This document shows positions 33,976 through 40,541 of a DNA stretch of 46,321 bases, one piece after another. Every line of letters starts with the position of its first letter. Within the stretch, counting starts at the first letter, position 1. This stretch comes from an uncultured Bacteroidales bacterium (GTDB lineage: Bacteria; Bacteroidota; Bacteroidia; Bacteroidales; P3). Location of the stretch: positions 1 through 46,321 of the forward strand of contig CALUHO010000027.1 of assembly GCA_944320465.1 (NCBI GenBank), given 5' to 3'. The position numbers and the translations under genes are program-made. The notes under the pieces were generated by a model. It did no database searches, was not told where the DNA came from, and was given only the letters and a program-made list of their open reading frames with translations.

Positions 33976-34005
33976 CAAAGATACACCCGTTTTTGACATT
34001 TGCAA
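33976..34005 (-). promoter_or_regulatory. Promoter of tRNA-Glu and rpsT
   Basis: On the minus strand TTTTG precedes TATCTTTG (33976-33983) with a 19-base spacer from the TTG (34003-34005), a near-ideal Bacteroidota promoter. Initiation would be about 45 bases before the tRNA 5' end. Confidence 0.8.
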
Positions 34006-34024
34006 AACTTTTTGAGAAAAAATT

Positions 34025-34370
34025 TTGAAAAATTTTACATAAAATTATTAAAACATTCATTTACAAATAATTAAAACATAACCTTGTTTAAACTTTTTCC
34101 CCGCAGCAATGCATCCGTCTTTATTGGAAGAAAAAGCAAGGCCGTAAATCATAAAGCAGCCACCCCTGACCCGAGCAAAACCGACTTTCTGGGATGAGAT
34201 GAAAAGCGGAAAATGAAAAAGAGGCAGGAGCGTACTTTGTTGCTGCCCCGCAGCGAGAGCAGGCTGCGCCTCAGCATAGCCAAAGCAAGCTTTGCCTCTG
34301 CATTCGGCTTGCACTGCCTGACCGCCTCCGACGAATTTTCCAAGGTCGTAGATTGCCCTGAAAATCGGTT
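34025..34370. other. Intergenic region with a dispersed promoter-type repeat
   Basis: The left part is very AT-rich (34,010-34,080). At about 34264-34310 the minus strand reads GCCGAATGCAGAGGCAAAGCTTGCTTTGGCTATGC-type sequence in pieces, related to the block at about 18553-18590 on the opposite strand. No gene was recognised. Confidence 0.45.
34264..34310 (-). repeat. Dispersed promoter-associated repeat
   Basis: It contains GCAAAGCTTGC and CTATGCTGAG on the minus strand. These match GCAAAGCTTGC and TTATGCCGAG in the 18,550-18,590 block. The same motif is, to my recollection, a widespread intergenic repeat near promoters in Bacteroidales. Here it lies at the 3' side of the Mpv17-like gene without an obvious -7 box. 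Confidence 0.5.
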
Positions 34371-35066
34371 TTACTTATTAGCGGCAAAAGCCAGGATAAT
34401 CCCCAGCACCACCCCCAAAAACGCCGCGAACAAAACCTGGTATTCTCCTGGTAACATGAAAGTGACAGTATGCGCGGGAACCCAGAAGAAAGGTATGGTT
34501 TTCTTGAATACAAAATTCCACTGTACCCGCCAATTCATCCCGGCCATGATTTCCCCTACCTTAATTGGCGTACAAAAAGCCCTCAAACCGCCGCCACATT
34601 GCATGATATGCGTATCCGTAATTTTATGCAAGGTCATGAACACCGGTGCAAAAGCCGTATTCTGCAAAAGCGAGATAAAAAAAGCCCCGAGGAACTTGTT
34701 CCAGCTGAGAGGTTGGCTCATGGCTCCAGCAATCGCACCGTCCGCATTAAAGATATAATCGGCCAGCAATGGCGCCCCTGTTCCGAAAATCCGCATTGCC
34801 ATCACAATCCATGCACCAAGAAAGAACCAAACCACCATCCGAGGGAAAACCCCGAATCCTTTCAATCCATACCCTCCAGTCCGAATCCTCAAAGCAATCA
34901 CTTCACCTATCGTGGACAAAATAGCGAATTTGAGCCCGCCCACCAATATAGCATGCTTGATATTGCATTCATGGTAAGCCTCATACAAGGAAGGAGAAAG
35001 AAAAAAAGGTAAAAACAAAACCACAATAACCAACAGCAATACTAAATCCCGACCAATCAACTTCAT
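34371..35066 (-). CDS. Mpv17/PMP22-like inner-membrane protein
   Basis: A 231-residue protein with four to six hydrophobic segments (about residues 9-27, 40-58, 76-95, 128-146 and 205-228). The C-terminal 'MNWRVQWNFVFKKTIPFFWVPAHTVTFMLPGEYQVLFAAFLGVVLGIILAF' resembles the Mpv17 pattern W..W.....F..VP...R.lf...... of small membrane channel-like proteins, in the form seen in Bacteroidota homologues. Function in bacteria is unknown. It starts at ATG 35066 and is the last recognisable chromosomal gene before the conjugative element. The family link is moderate; membrane location is clear. Confidence 0.6.
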   Translation of the reverse strand: MKLIGRDLVLLLVIVVLFLPFFLSPSLYEAYHECNIKHAILVGGLKFAILSTIGEVIALRIRTGGYGLKGFGVFPRMVVWFFLGAWIVMAMRIFGTGAPLLADYIFNADGAIAGAMSQPLSWNKFLGAFFISLLQNTAFAPVFMTLHKITDTHIMQCGGGLRAFCTPIKVGEIMAGMNWRVQWNFVFKKTIPFFWVPAHTVTFMLPGEYQVLFAAFLGVVLGIILAFAANK

Positions 35067-35416
35067 TGTCCTTAATCTTTATTGTATTTTATAACCAACT
35101 AATTACGAAAGAAGCCATTCGCAAGCGAATAATAGAGACAAAAAGGCACGCAACACAATGCACTGAAATCCATTTTCTATTTCATCCAACGCTAACCCGG
35201 CTGCAATATTCGCCAAATTTCCCGATATCTGCAAATCCAGACAGACATGAAAGAGAAATTTGACGTATCTTTGTTTTTTGAAGTTACGAAAAGAGTGTAA
35301 TTTATTGGAAATGAGCGTAGGTTAGATGCTCATGATAGTAATAGGTTACGATTTAGTTAGTTATCTGCTGCATTATTCCTCTGCGCGTTGCGTAACCTTC
35401 AAAGAACTCTTCATAT

Positions 35417-35427
35417 GCAAAAGTAAC
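35417..35427. other. Possible CTnDOT-type attachment core
   Basis: On the minus strand GTTACTTTTGC matches the CTnDOT-family core GTANNTTTGC at 9 of 10 positions. A second similar site, GTTACCTTTGC, lies at 36009-36019. Such sequences also resemble -7 promoter boxes, so either could be coincidence. No second junction is available in the window for comparison. Confidence 0.25.
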
Positions 35428-35435
35428 AATAAAAC

Positions 35436-35470
35436 GGGAGATTTTGATATGAATCTCCCTGATTTTTTCT
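35436..35470 (+). terminator. Intrinsic terminator near the element end
   Basis: GGGAGATT (35436-35443) and AATCTCCC (35452-35459) form a perfect 8-bp stem followed by TGATTTTTTCT on the + strand. It would stop + strand transcription coming from the chromosome side. Confidence 0.65.
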
Positions 35471-35558
35471 ATCTCATACAAATTTTTCCGTAAAAGCGGC
35501 TTTATTCGTCGGCACACCATCGCCCAAAAGGATTTTGAACGAACGTGTGCCGACTACT

Positions 35559-35643
35559 GCATAAGCGGAGAAAAGGGCTTTGCCTCACGCCTAAGCAACA
35601 GTTTAGACTGATGAGGCAAAGCCCATTTCTTTTGTGCTTATGC
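35559..35643. terminator. Bidirectional terminator hairpin at the element boundary
   Basis: GCATAAGC and GCTTATGC enclose GGGCTTTGCCTCA and TGAGGCAAAGCCC, giving 8-bp and 13-bp perfect stems split by a small internal loop. ATTTCTTTT follows on the + strand and TTTTCT on the minus strand. It would insulate the element's operons from chromosomal transcription. Confidence 0.6.
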
Positions 35644-36040
35644 CAAAGAGGTGTTTTTACGGCTTTTCAGATAATTTTTCTTTTTCGCTGTTCCTTTGAG
35701 CCGGAAGCGGAAAGCCGTGTATGACCGCTTGCCCATAAATGGAACAAGCCGTCACCCACAGCAGGCAAACCGGGAAGAATGATTTTATCTGCCCGCCCCG
35801 ACACGTCCGGCCGGACAGATAAAACCATACTTCCTTGCAGGTGGTTTGCCCGGTTTCACGCTACCGGCTATGTCTTTTTTTTGTTGGGGACTTCCTTTTT
35901 TCACGGATTTCTCTTTTGAAGTTTCCTGTATAATCTGTCTCTACTTCCGTTTACCTCCATTTTCGCGCCTTTCAGTAAGCCGCATCAGGCAGTCATTTCC
36001 GTTCTGGGCGCAAAGGTAACTCCGGGATTTGACGGGAAAG

Positions 36041-36110
36041 CAAGGTCAAGCCTCCTGTTTTCGGGAAAAATCTCCAGCCCTGCGGGTAGTATTTTTCCCG
36101 AAAAACCTTG
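36041..36110. repeat. Long inverted repeat upstream of the element's + strand operon
   Basis: TTCGGGAAAAAT (36060-36071) and ATTTTTCCCGAA (36091-36102) form a perfect 12-bp stem. GCAAGGT/ACCTTGC extends it on the outside. It lies about 170 bases before the first element gene. It may be a protein-binding site, a leader structure or part of an origin region. Confidence 0.55.
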
Positions 36111-36279
36111 CATTCCCTAATCCCTACCTTTTTAAGCACCCGAAACGAAAACGACCGATGCGACAGAAAGACGCATAAAAAAAATGTCGGATAAACGAGA
36201 GGCAGATAAGATAGTTTGAAACTCAACTCCCTCAGCTCTTGAATCCGCATAAAAAATAAAAATCAAAAACAGAACAGAT

Positions 36280-36615
36280 ATGGGAACAACAATGGCAACA
36301 AAATTCGTGGCTTGGGAAGTGCCGACATTGGAAGCACTGAAAGGCAGTAAGGTTTACATCCTTCGTGAAAAACTGAACAACGGAGGACAGATGAACCGAG
36401 AGGAAAAAGATTGGCTCACCGAAAAGGTGAATAGCAACACCTATTTCAAGAGCGCAGTCCCCCTGCAAGGCTGGAGGTTTGACTTCTCCGATGTACTCCG
36501 CACGTTTCTCGTGTGCCAATACGGACGTTGGACGGAATACAAGGCAACGGACAAGACCGGACTTCGCAGATACCTATACGGCAGGATAGACAACATTGTA
36601 GAACTTGAAAAATAG
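36280..36615 (+). CDS. Conserved hypothetical protein of the conjugative element
   Basis: A 111-residue soluble protein with no signal or membrane segment. I do not recognise a functional family. 'WEVPTLEALKGSKVYILREKLNNGGQMNREEKDWLTEKV' looks helical, and 'GWRFDFSDVLRTFLVCQYGRWTEYKATDKTGLRRYL' suggests a compact alpha-rich fold. A second in-frame ATG (36292) could be the start. It is the first gene of the + strand operon that contains pcfK and pcfJ, and small genes of this kind are common at this site in Bacteroides integrative elements. Confidence 0.7.
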   Translation: MGTTMATKFVAWEVPTLEALKGSKVYILREKLNNGGQMNREEKDWLTEKVNSNTYFKSAVPLQGWRFDFSDVLRTFLVCQYGRWTEYKATDKTGLRRYLYGRIDNIVELEK

Positions 36616-36622
36616 CGAGGAT

Positions 36623-36838
36623 ATGACAGCAACGGCAGACTTCAGACAAGTGGCGCAATACATAGGGCTTGCGATATGCGCCCTAATCATGCGCACCGCC
36701 CTTTGGGTGTTCGGCATCCTTTGGGGCATCGTCAGAGAGATAGTAAACGGAGTGTTCCGAGTGGCGATAGGCATAATCGTGGCTATCCTTTCCGCAATCG
36801 CCTTCTTCGGCTTCATCCTTTGGTTATTCACCCTTTAA
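36623..36838 (+). CDS. Small membrane protein of the conjugative element
   Basis: A 71-residue protein with two closely spaced hydrophobic segments (about residues 9-38 and 42-69), ending 'FGFILWLFTL'. ATG 36623 is chosen over the TTG at 36605 because the latter overlaps the preceding gene. It begins 7 bases after the previous stop and ends 16 bases before pcfK, so it belongs to the same transcript. Function unknown; an inner-membrane location is likely. Confidence 0.6.
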   Translation: MTATADFRQVAQYIGLAICALIMRTALWVFGILWGIVREIVNGVFRVAIGIIVAILSAIAFFGFILWLFTL

Positions 36839-36854
36839 TCTTACCGATAACGAT

Positions 36855-37283
36855 ATGAAAACGACAGACCATTTCAAGAGAACGATACAGATGTATTTGG
36901 AGCAACGTGCAGCGGAAGATGCGCTCTTTGCCAAGAAATACCGTAACCCTGCCAAGAACATAGACGATTGCGTGACCTACATTCTGAACTATGTGCAGAA
37001 AAGCGGTTGCAACGGCTTCACGGACGGGGAGATATACGGACAAGCCGTACATTACTATGACGAGAACGAGATAGAGGTGGGCAAGCCTATCCAATGCCAA
37101 GTAGCCGTGAACCATGTGGTGGAACTCACCGCAGAGGAAAAGGCGGAAGCACGTCAGAACGCTATCCGACAATACCAAGACGAGGAACTCCGCAAGTTGC
37201 AGAACCGCAACAAGCCGAGAACCGCCACCAAAGCGACCATCCAAGAAATACAACAACCCTCATTATTTGATTTAGGCTTATGA
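36855..37283 (+). CDS. PcfK-like protein
   Basis: A 142-residue protein. 'MKTTDHFKRTIQMYLEQRAAEDALFAKKYRNPAKNIDDCVTYILNYVQKSGCNGFTDGEIYGQAVHYYDE' is the conserved body of the PcfK-like family, with a C-terminal charged coiled segment and the tail 'PSLFDLGL'. PcfK proteins are encoded next to PcfJ in conjugative elements of Firmicutes and Bacteroidota; their biochemical role is unknown. The stop codon overlaps the pcfJ start (ATGA), implying translational coupling. Confidence 0.85.
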   Translation: MKTTDHFKRTIQMYLEQRAAEDALFAKKYRNPAKNIDDCVTYILNYVQKSGCNGFTDGEIYGQAVHYYDENEIEVGKPIQCQVAVNHVVELTAEEKAEARQNAIRQYQDEELRKLQNRNKPRTATKATIQEIQQPSLFDLGL

Positions 37284-38563
37284 AACCGAGAACACACATA
37301 CAGCAGGAAGTCGCACATCTGAGCAAGCGACTACCGAGATTGACCGCCACGCAAAAGGCATACGCTTTCCGTCATTGCTTCAAGCACTACGCAATCAAGA
37401 GAGCGGACGGCACGAACATCTGTACCGAGTGCGGACATTCGTGGAAGAGCGACCACGACCTTGCAGACACCCTTTGCGGATGTATCTGCCCCCATTGCGG
37501 TATGCAGTTGGAAGCGTTGCGCACCCGAAAGAGCGTTTTCAGCGAGAATGAATACTTCTCCATTGTCACCACCAGCAAGCAGTATCAAGTGATACGCTTC
37601 TTCTTCGTCAAGTCCCGATACAAGGCAGGGCAAGCAGCCGAGTATTCCATTTATGAAGTGGTGCAGAGGTGGATTTCGCCCAAAGGCACAACCACCACCG
37701 TTGCCCGACTTCGTGGTATGTCAATGTTGTATTACGACCAATGGGCGGAATACAGCGACATGGAGGTGCGCAAGAACAACGGACTTCACGCATACGATAT
37801 AGCACCTGTGTGTACCTATCCCCGACAGCGTTTCATCCCCGAACTGAAACGCAACGGTTTCAACGGGGACTATCACAACACACTGCCGTATGACCTTTTC
37901 ACGGCTATCCTTTCCGACAGCCAAGCCGAAACACTCTTGAAGGCAGGGCAATACGCCATGTTGAGCCACTATATTCGCAGTTCCTTTGACATGGAGCAAT
38001 ATTGGGCATCCGTCAAGATTTGCATCCGCAATGGTTACACCATTTCAGACGGCTCCGTATGGTGCGACACCATAGACCTCCTGCGTCATTTTGGCAAGGA
38101 CACGAACAGCCCGAAATACGTCTGCCCTGCCGACCTCAAAGCGGAACACGACAAGTTGGTGGCAAAGCGCAACCTGCAAAGGGAGCGTGAGCGGACGGAA
38201 CAGCAACGGCAAAAGGCGATTGAGGACGAGAAGAACTATCTGAAAGACAAAGGAATGTTCTTCGGGCTTGTATTTTCCGACAACCTTATTCTTGTCAAAG
38301 TCATTGAAAGCGTGGAGGAAATGATTGAGGAAGGACGGCTGATGCACCATTGCGTGGGCGGTTATCACAACAAGGCAAACTCTCTCATCCTATCCGCCAC
38401 CATTGAAGGCAAACGGATTGAAACGATAGAAGTCAGTTTGAAAACGCTGAAAGTGGTACAGAGCAGAGGGGTATGCAATTCCAATACCGAGTACCACGAC
38501 CGCATCATCCGACTTGTGGAGGACAATGCCGGACTTATCCGTCAGCGTATGAACGCAGCATAA
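37280..38563 (+). CDS. PcfJ-like protein
   Basis: A 427-residue protein. A zinc-ribbon-like cluster lies at about residues 48-73 ('CTECGHSW...CGCICPHCG'). The C-terminal region carries the PcfJ hallmark 'RLMHHCVGGYHNKA' followed by 'LKTLKVVQSRGVCNSNTEYHDRIIRLVEDN'. The middle has a charged coiled-coil ('ERERTEQQRQKAIEDEKNYLKD'). PcfJ is linked to plasmid and transposon conjugation modules, but its action is not defined. Its start overlaps the end of pcfK. The zinc cluster suggests nucleic-acid or protein binding. Confidence 0.85.
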   Translation: MKPRTHIQQEVAHLSKRLPRLTATQKAYAFRHCFKHYAIKRADGTNICTECGHSWKSDHDLADTLCGCICPHCGMQLEALRTRKSVFSENEYFSIVTTSKQYQVIRFFFVKSRYKAGQAAEYSIYEVVQRWISPKGTTTTVARLRGMSMLYYDQWAEYSDMEVRKNNGLHAYDIAPVCTYPRQRFIPELKRNGFNGDYHNTLPYDLFTAILSDSQAETLLKAGQYAMLSHYIRSSFDMEQYWASVKICIRNGYTISDGSVWCDTIDLLRHFGKDTNSPKYVCPADLKAEHDKLVAKRNLQRERERTEQQRQKAIEDEKNYLKDKGMFFGLVFSDNLILVKVIESVEEMIEEGRLMHHCVGGYHNKANSLILSATIEGKRIETIEVSLKTLKVVQSRGVCNSNTEYHDRIIRLVEDNAGLIRQRMNAA

Positions 38564-38587
38564 TATCAACTTATAATACATAACAGC

Positions 38588-38845
38588 ATGGAAGTAAGAA
38601 TTGAAAGTATGATTTGTTTGTGGGACGATAAAATCCCCTCGATGTTCCTTGAATTTATAAACCTCCTCACTCTTTGTCAGAGTGAGGAGCAGTTAAGAGC
38701 AAGCGTAAAAGACTTTTCCGAGAAGCACGAACTTGACAAGTTCTTTCTTTACGGCTTCGGCTCACACCATTTCTACCTGCACCAACGCTACACAAGCAAT
38801 CCCGATATGGTGATGCAGAACAGAGTGTTGTCAGTACATTTCTAA
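38588..38845 (+). CDS. Hypothetical protein of the conjugative element
   Basis: An 85-residue acidic soluble protein, not recognised. It lies 24 bases after pcfJ in the same direction. 'LLTLCQSEEQLRASVKDFSEKHELDKFFLYGFGSHHFYLHQR' appears helical then aromatic-rich. No signal peptide. Coding status is supported by operon position and sensible composition only. Confidence 0.6.
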   Translation: MEVRIESMICLWDDKIPSMFLEFINLLTLCQSEEQLRASVKDFSEKHELDKFFLYGFGSHHFYLHQRYTSNPDMVMQNRVLSVHF

Positions 38846-38865
38846 CCATCTAAAAAACAACGATT

Positions 38866-39096
38866 ATGAGTACACGAATGACAATCAACGGAGTAAGTAC
38901 CTGCACGGAAGCAGGTACGGAGAAATACGAGAAATTTCAAATGGGTATTGGCAGACGCAGGCGAACACTTGTGCAATACGATTACCGCCACACGGACGGA
39001 GAGTTGTTCTCTTGTGTCAAACCCACGTTGGACGAGTGCCGAACCGCACGGGACAAGTGGCTGACGGCAAAGGAAGGAAAGGAGGGCAAGCGATGA
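38866..39096 (+). CDS. DUF3873 family protein
   Basis: A 76-residue protein: 'MTINGVSTCTEAGTEKYEKFQMGIGRRRRTLVQYDYRHTDGELFSCVKPTLDECRTARDKWL' is the DUF3873 pattern, a short family found almost only in Bacteroidota conjugative elements. Function unknown. The stop codon overlaps the next gene's start (ATGA at 39093-39096), so the two are translationally coupled. Confidence 0.8.
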   Translation: MSTRMTINGVSTCTEAGTEKYEKFQMGIGRRRRTLVQYDYRHTDGELFSCVKPTLDECRTARDKWLTAKEGKEGKR

Positions 39097-39341
39097 ACGT
39101 GGCAGGCTACCAAACACTGATCGTCAGATTCAGCGAGCCTATCAAGGCATTGGACGGCATCTTTGACGATGCGGAAGCGTGGGGAGTTGATACCCTGAAG
39201 GGGTGGATAGACAGCTATGAAAGCAGCCGTTTCACCGCCATTGACAGCCATACGGCAGTCATAACGAGCGAGTACAACATGGAGTGTCTGAGAAAGTGGC
39301 TGGAAAGATGCACACCCATAGCTGAGAAAACAGAATTTTGA
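39093..39341 (+). CDS. Hypothetical protein of the conjugative element
   Basis: The start ATG 39093 overlaps the previous stop, giving 82 residues ('MNVAGYQTLIVRFSEPIKALDGIFDDAEAWGVDTLKGWIDSYESSRFTAI'). A longer frame from 39012 would run far into the DUF3873 gene and is rejected. No recognised domain, signal or membrane segment. It is part of the small-gene string after pcfJ. Confidence 0.6.
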   Translation: MNVAGYQTLIVRFSEPIKALDGIFDDAEAWGVDTLKGWIDSYESSRFTAIDSHTAVITSEYNMECLRKWLERCTPIAEKTEF

Positions 39342-39393
39342 ACGGTGTGGCGGTGTCCGCACCGCCACACCATAACACTTAAAAACAACGAAT

Positions 39394-39702
39394 ATGATAG
39401 CAAAGACAATTATGGAGCAGATAGGTGGCAGACGCTTTGCCGCCATGACGGGAAGCAAAGACTTCATAGACATGGGTAACGGTTTACGCATGAGCCTTGC
39501 GAGGAACAAGACGAGTGCCAACCGACTTGACATCATCTATGACGGAGGAGCAGACCTCTACAATATGCGTTTCTACCGCAGGACGTTCAGCAAAAAGACA
39601 TTCGAGTGCAAGACGAAGGACATCGAAACGCACGAGGGGATATATTGCGATATGCTGGAGGAAATGTTCACGATGGTGACGGGGCTTTACACCCGTTTTT
39701 GA
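39394..39702 (+). CDS. Hypothetical protein, last gene of the pcf operon
   Basis: A 102-residue soluble protein, 'MIAKTIMEQIGGRRFAAMTGSKDFIDMGNGLRMSLARNKTSANRLDIIYDGGADLYNMRFYRR'. Proteins of this pattern occur in many Bacteroides integrative elements, but no function is known to me. The mixed alpha/beta pattern is compatible with a small nucleic-acid-binding fold, which is speculation. A strong terminator follows within 10 bases. Confidence 0.65.
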   Translation: MIAKTIMEQIGGRRFAAMTGSKDFIDMGNGLRMSLARNKTSANRLDIIYDGGADLYNMRFYRRTFSKKTFECKTKDIETHEGIYCDMLEEMFTMVTGLYTRF

Positions 39703-39708
39703 GAGGTG

Positions 39709-39734
39709 GGCGGCGAAAGCCGCCTACTTTCTTT
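39709..39734 (+). terminator. Intrinsic terminator of the pcf operon
   Basis: GGCGGC-GAAA-GCCGCC is a perfect GNRA-capped stem followed by TACTTTCTTT. A further dyad CTACTTTCTTT/AAAGAAAGTAG (39724-39734 and 39755-39765) overlaps it and could act on transcripts arriving from the opposite strand. Confidence 0.75.
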
Positions 39735-39794
39735 CAGTGAGCATGATGGCGGACAAAGAAAGTAGCAAAGAAACCTCTGTTCTAATCTACGATG

Positions 39795-40442
39795 TTATTG
39801 CCTAATTTCTGACATATAAATTCGTTTGTATTCACTACCTTCTATTGGCTCTATATCGGTTATTTCAAATGAAGTTCCTCTCAAAAAATTGACTTGCGTT
39901 TCCTGACCATGATTATAAATCATGTATAGACAATGTGCTTGCGTTTCATTTTCAGGAAGAGTTTTTATAACGTAAACATCACTTCTGTTTTGTTTCCAAT
40001 CTTCGGTTGTTGTCGTAAGGCTATGGGAAGGTTGGTATATATCACCTACTTCAAAATTTGTTTTATCTCCAGTTTTAGTAAAACGATATAATATATTTCC
40101 GTTAAACTTAGGTGCTTTGTTTATTATACTGTTTAGTATAATTTGCATTTCGTGAACAATATCAGGCACTTCTCCATAATAATTGTCATCTCTAAATGCA
40201 TACGATATATTACCAAGAAAACAGGTTAATATCATTTTTTCCACATCGGTTAGTCCATAGCGATTTTCCTTGTCAATGTTGTTGTGCTGAAAACTCTGAA
40301 AAGGTTTTTTACCCAAGAAACTCAAAGGGTCATATGAAAAGCCAAATTCTTCAAGTTCCTCATTCCAAACTAATTCCGGCTCAGCTTGTGAGGATGCTAA
40401 ATACTTTTCTTCTTCCGATAAGAAATATTGAATATCTTTCAT
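39795..40442 (-). CDS. ADP-ribosyltransferase-like protein, probable ICE cargo
   Basis: A 215-residue soluble protein with no signal peptide. I did not recognise the N-terminal 95 residues. The C-terminal part follows the order of R-S-E mono-ADP-ribosyltransferases: 'NILYRFTK' (Arg120), a hydrophobic strand with 'HSLTTTTEDW' (Ser141/Thr143, like the STS motif), and 'QETQVNFLRGTSFEITDI' (residues 180-197), matching the usual ExE-V-L-x-P-R-G-T motif. The second catalytic Glu is Gln183 here, so the site reads E-x-Q. The gene is clearly more AT-rich than its neighbours, stands alone between two converging operons and has its own -7 box, all signs of recent insertion. Fold assignment is from motif order only. 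A toxin or host-modifying role is inference. Confidence 0.5.
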   Translation of the reverse strand: MKDIQYFLSEEEKYLASSQAEPELVWNEELEEFGFSYDPLSFLGKKPFQSFQHNNIDKENRYGLTDVEKMILTCFLGNISYAFRDDNYYGEVPDIVHEMQIILNSIINKAPKFNGNILYRFTKTGDKTNFEVGDIYQPSHSLTTTTEDWKQNRSDVYVIKTLPENETQAHCLYMIYNHGQETQVNFLRGTSFEITDIEPIEGSEYKRIYMSEIRQ

Positions 40443-40464
40443 TTTATCTCTAAATTACTAATGA

Positions 40465-40472
40465 CAAAGGTA
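40465..40472 (-). promoter_or_regulatory. -7 box upstream of the ADP-ribosyltransferase-like gene
   Basis: TACCTTTG on the minus strand matches TAnnTTTG and lies 22 bases before the ATG. The -33 region is AT-rich without a clear TTTG at ideal spacing. Confidence 0.45.
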
Positions 40473-40488
40473 ATTGTTTTATTTGAAA

Positions 40489-40534
40489 CAATGGCATTTA
40501 AGTTCTTAGAATAACCAGAACTTAAATGCCATTG
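40489..40534 (-). terminator. Perfect 18-bp inverted repeat after the tra operon
   Basis: AATGGCATTTAAGTTCT and its exact complement, plus one more C-G pair, form an 18-bp stem with a 10-nt loop (arms 40489-40506 and 40517-40534). It starts 7 bases after the last tra-operon gene (minus strand). The T-run beyond it is weak (GTTTCAAAT). It probably terminates or protects the tra mRNA, and it separates that operon from the next gene. Confidence 0.6.
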
Positions 40535-40541
40535 AAATCTA

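Larger units (their letters stand above)
35266..35470 (+). ncRNA. Candidate small structured RNA gene
   Basis: A -7 box TATCTTTG (35266-35273) with no clear -33 precedes a folded segment. TTTTGAAGTTACG (from about 35276) can pair with CGTAACCTTCAAA (35391-35403) around a single bulge. Inside, ATGAGC (35311-35316) pairs with GCTCAT (35328-35333). Transcription would end at the intrinsic terminator GGGAGATT/AATCTCCC plus T-run. No reading frame fits. The same motifs could instead be integrase arm sites, so this is a hypothesis. Confidence 0.3.
35067..36279. other. 1.2-kb structured non-coding region, probable chromosome/ICE junction
   Basis: No convincing protein gene. In order it holds a possible promoter (35266-35273), repeated GTTACG-type motifs (35281-35289, 35343-35350, 35391-35398), an intrinsic terminator (35436-35470), a GTCGGCACAC/GTGTGCCGAC inverted repeat (35508-35517 and 35545-35554), an 85-nt bidirectional terminator hairpin (35559-35643), dyads at 35,760-35,850 with a GTCCGGCCGGAC palindrome, and a long hairpin at 36041-36110. 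The last chromosomal gene ends on the left and conjugative-element genes begin on the right, so the attachment site should lie here. Confidence 0.6.

Noticed and set aside
34057..34343. Short minus-strand frames of 64-85 codons
   Set aside because: They run through the dispersed promoter-type repeat. Similar peptide text also arises from the repeat near 18,560, so it comes from the repeat and not from a gene.
35993..36519. Minus-strand frames of 85-95 codons near the element end
   Set aside because: One covers the long hairpin and the other is antisense to the first element gene. Neither has family motifs.
39012..39092. An upstream start for the 82-residue gene
   Set aside because: It would overlap the DUF3873 gene by 85 bases. 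The ATGA overlap at 39093 is a far more typical coupled start.
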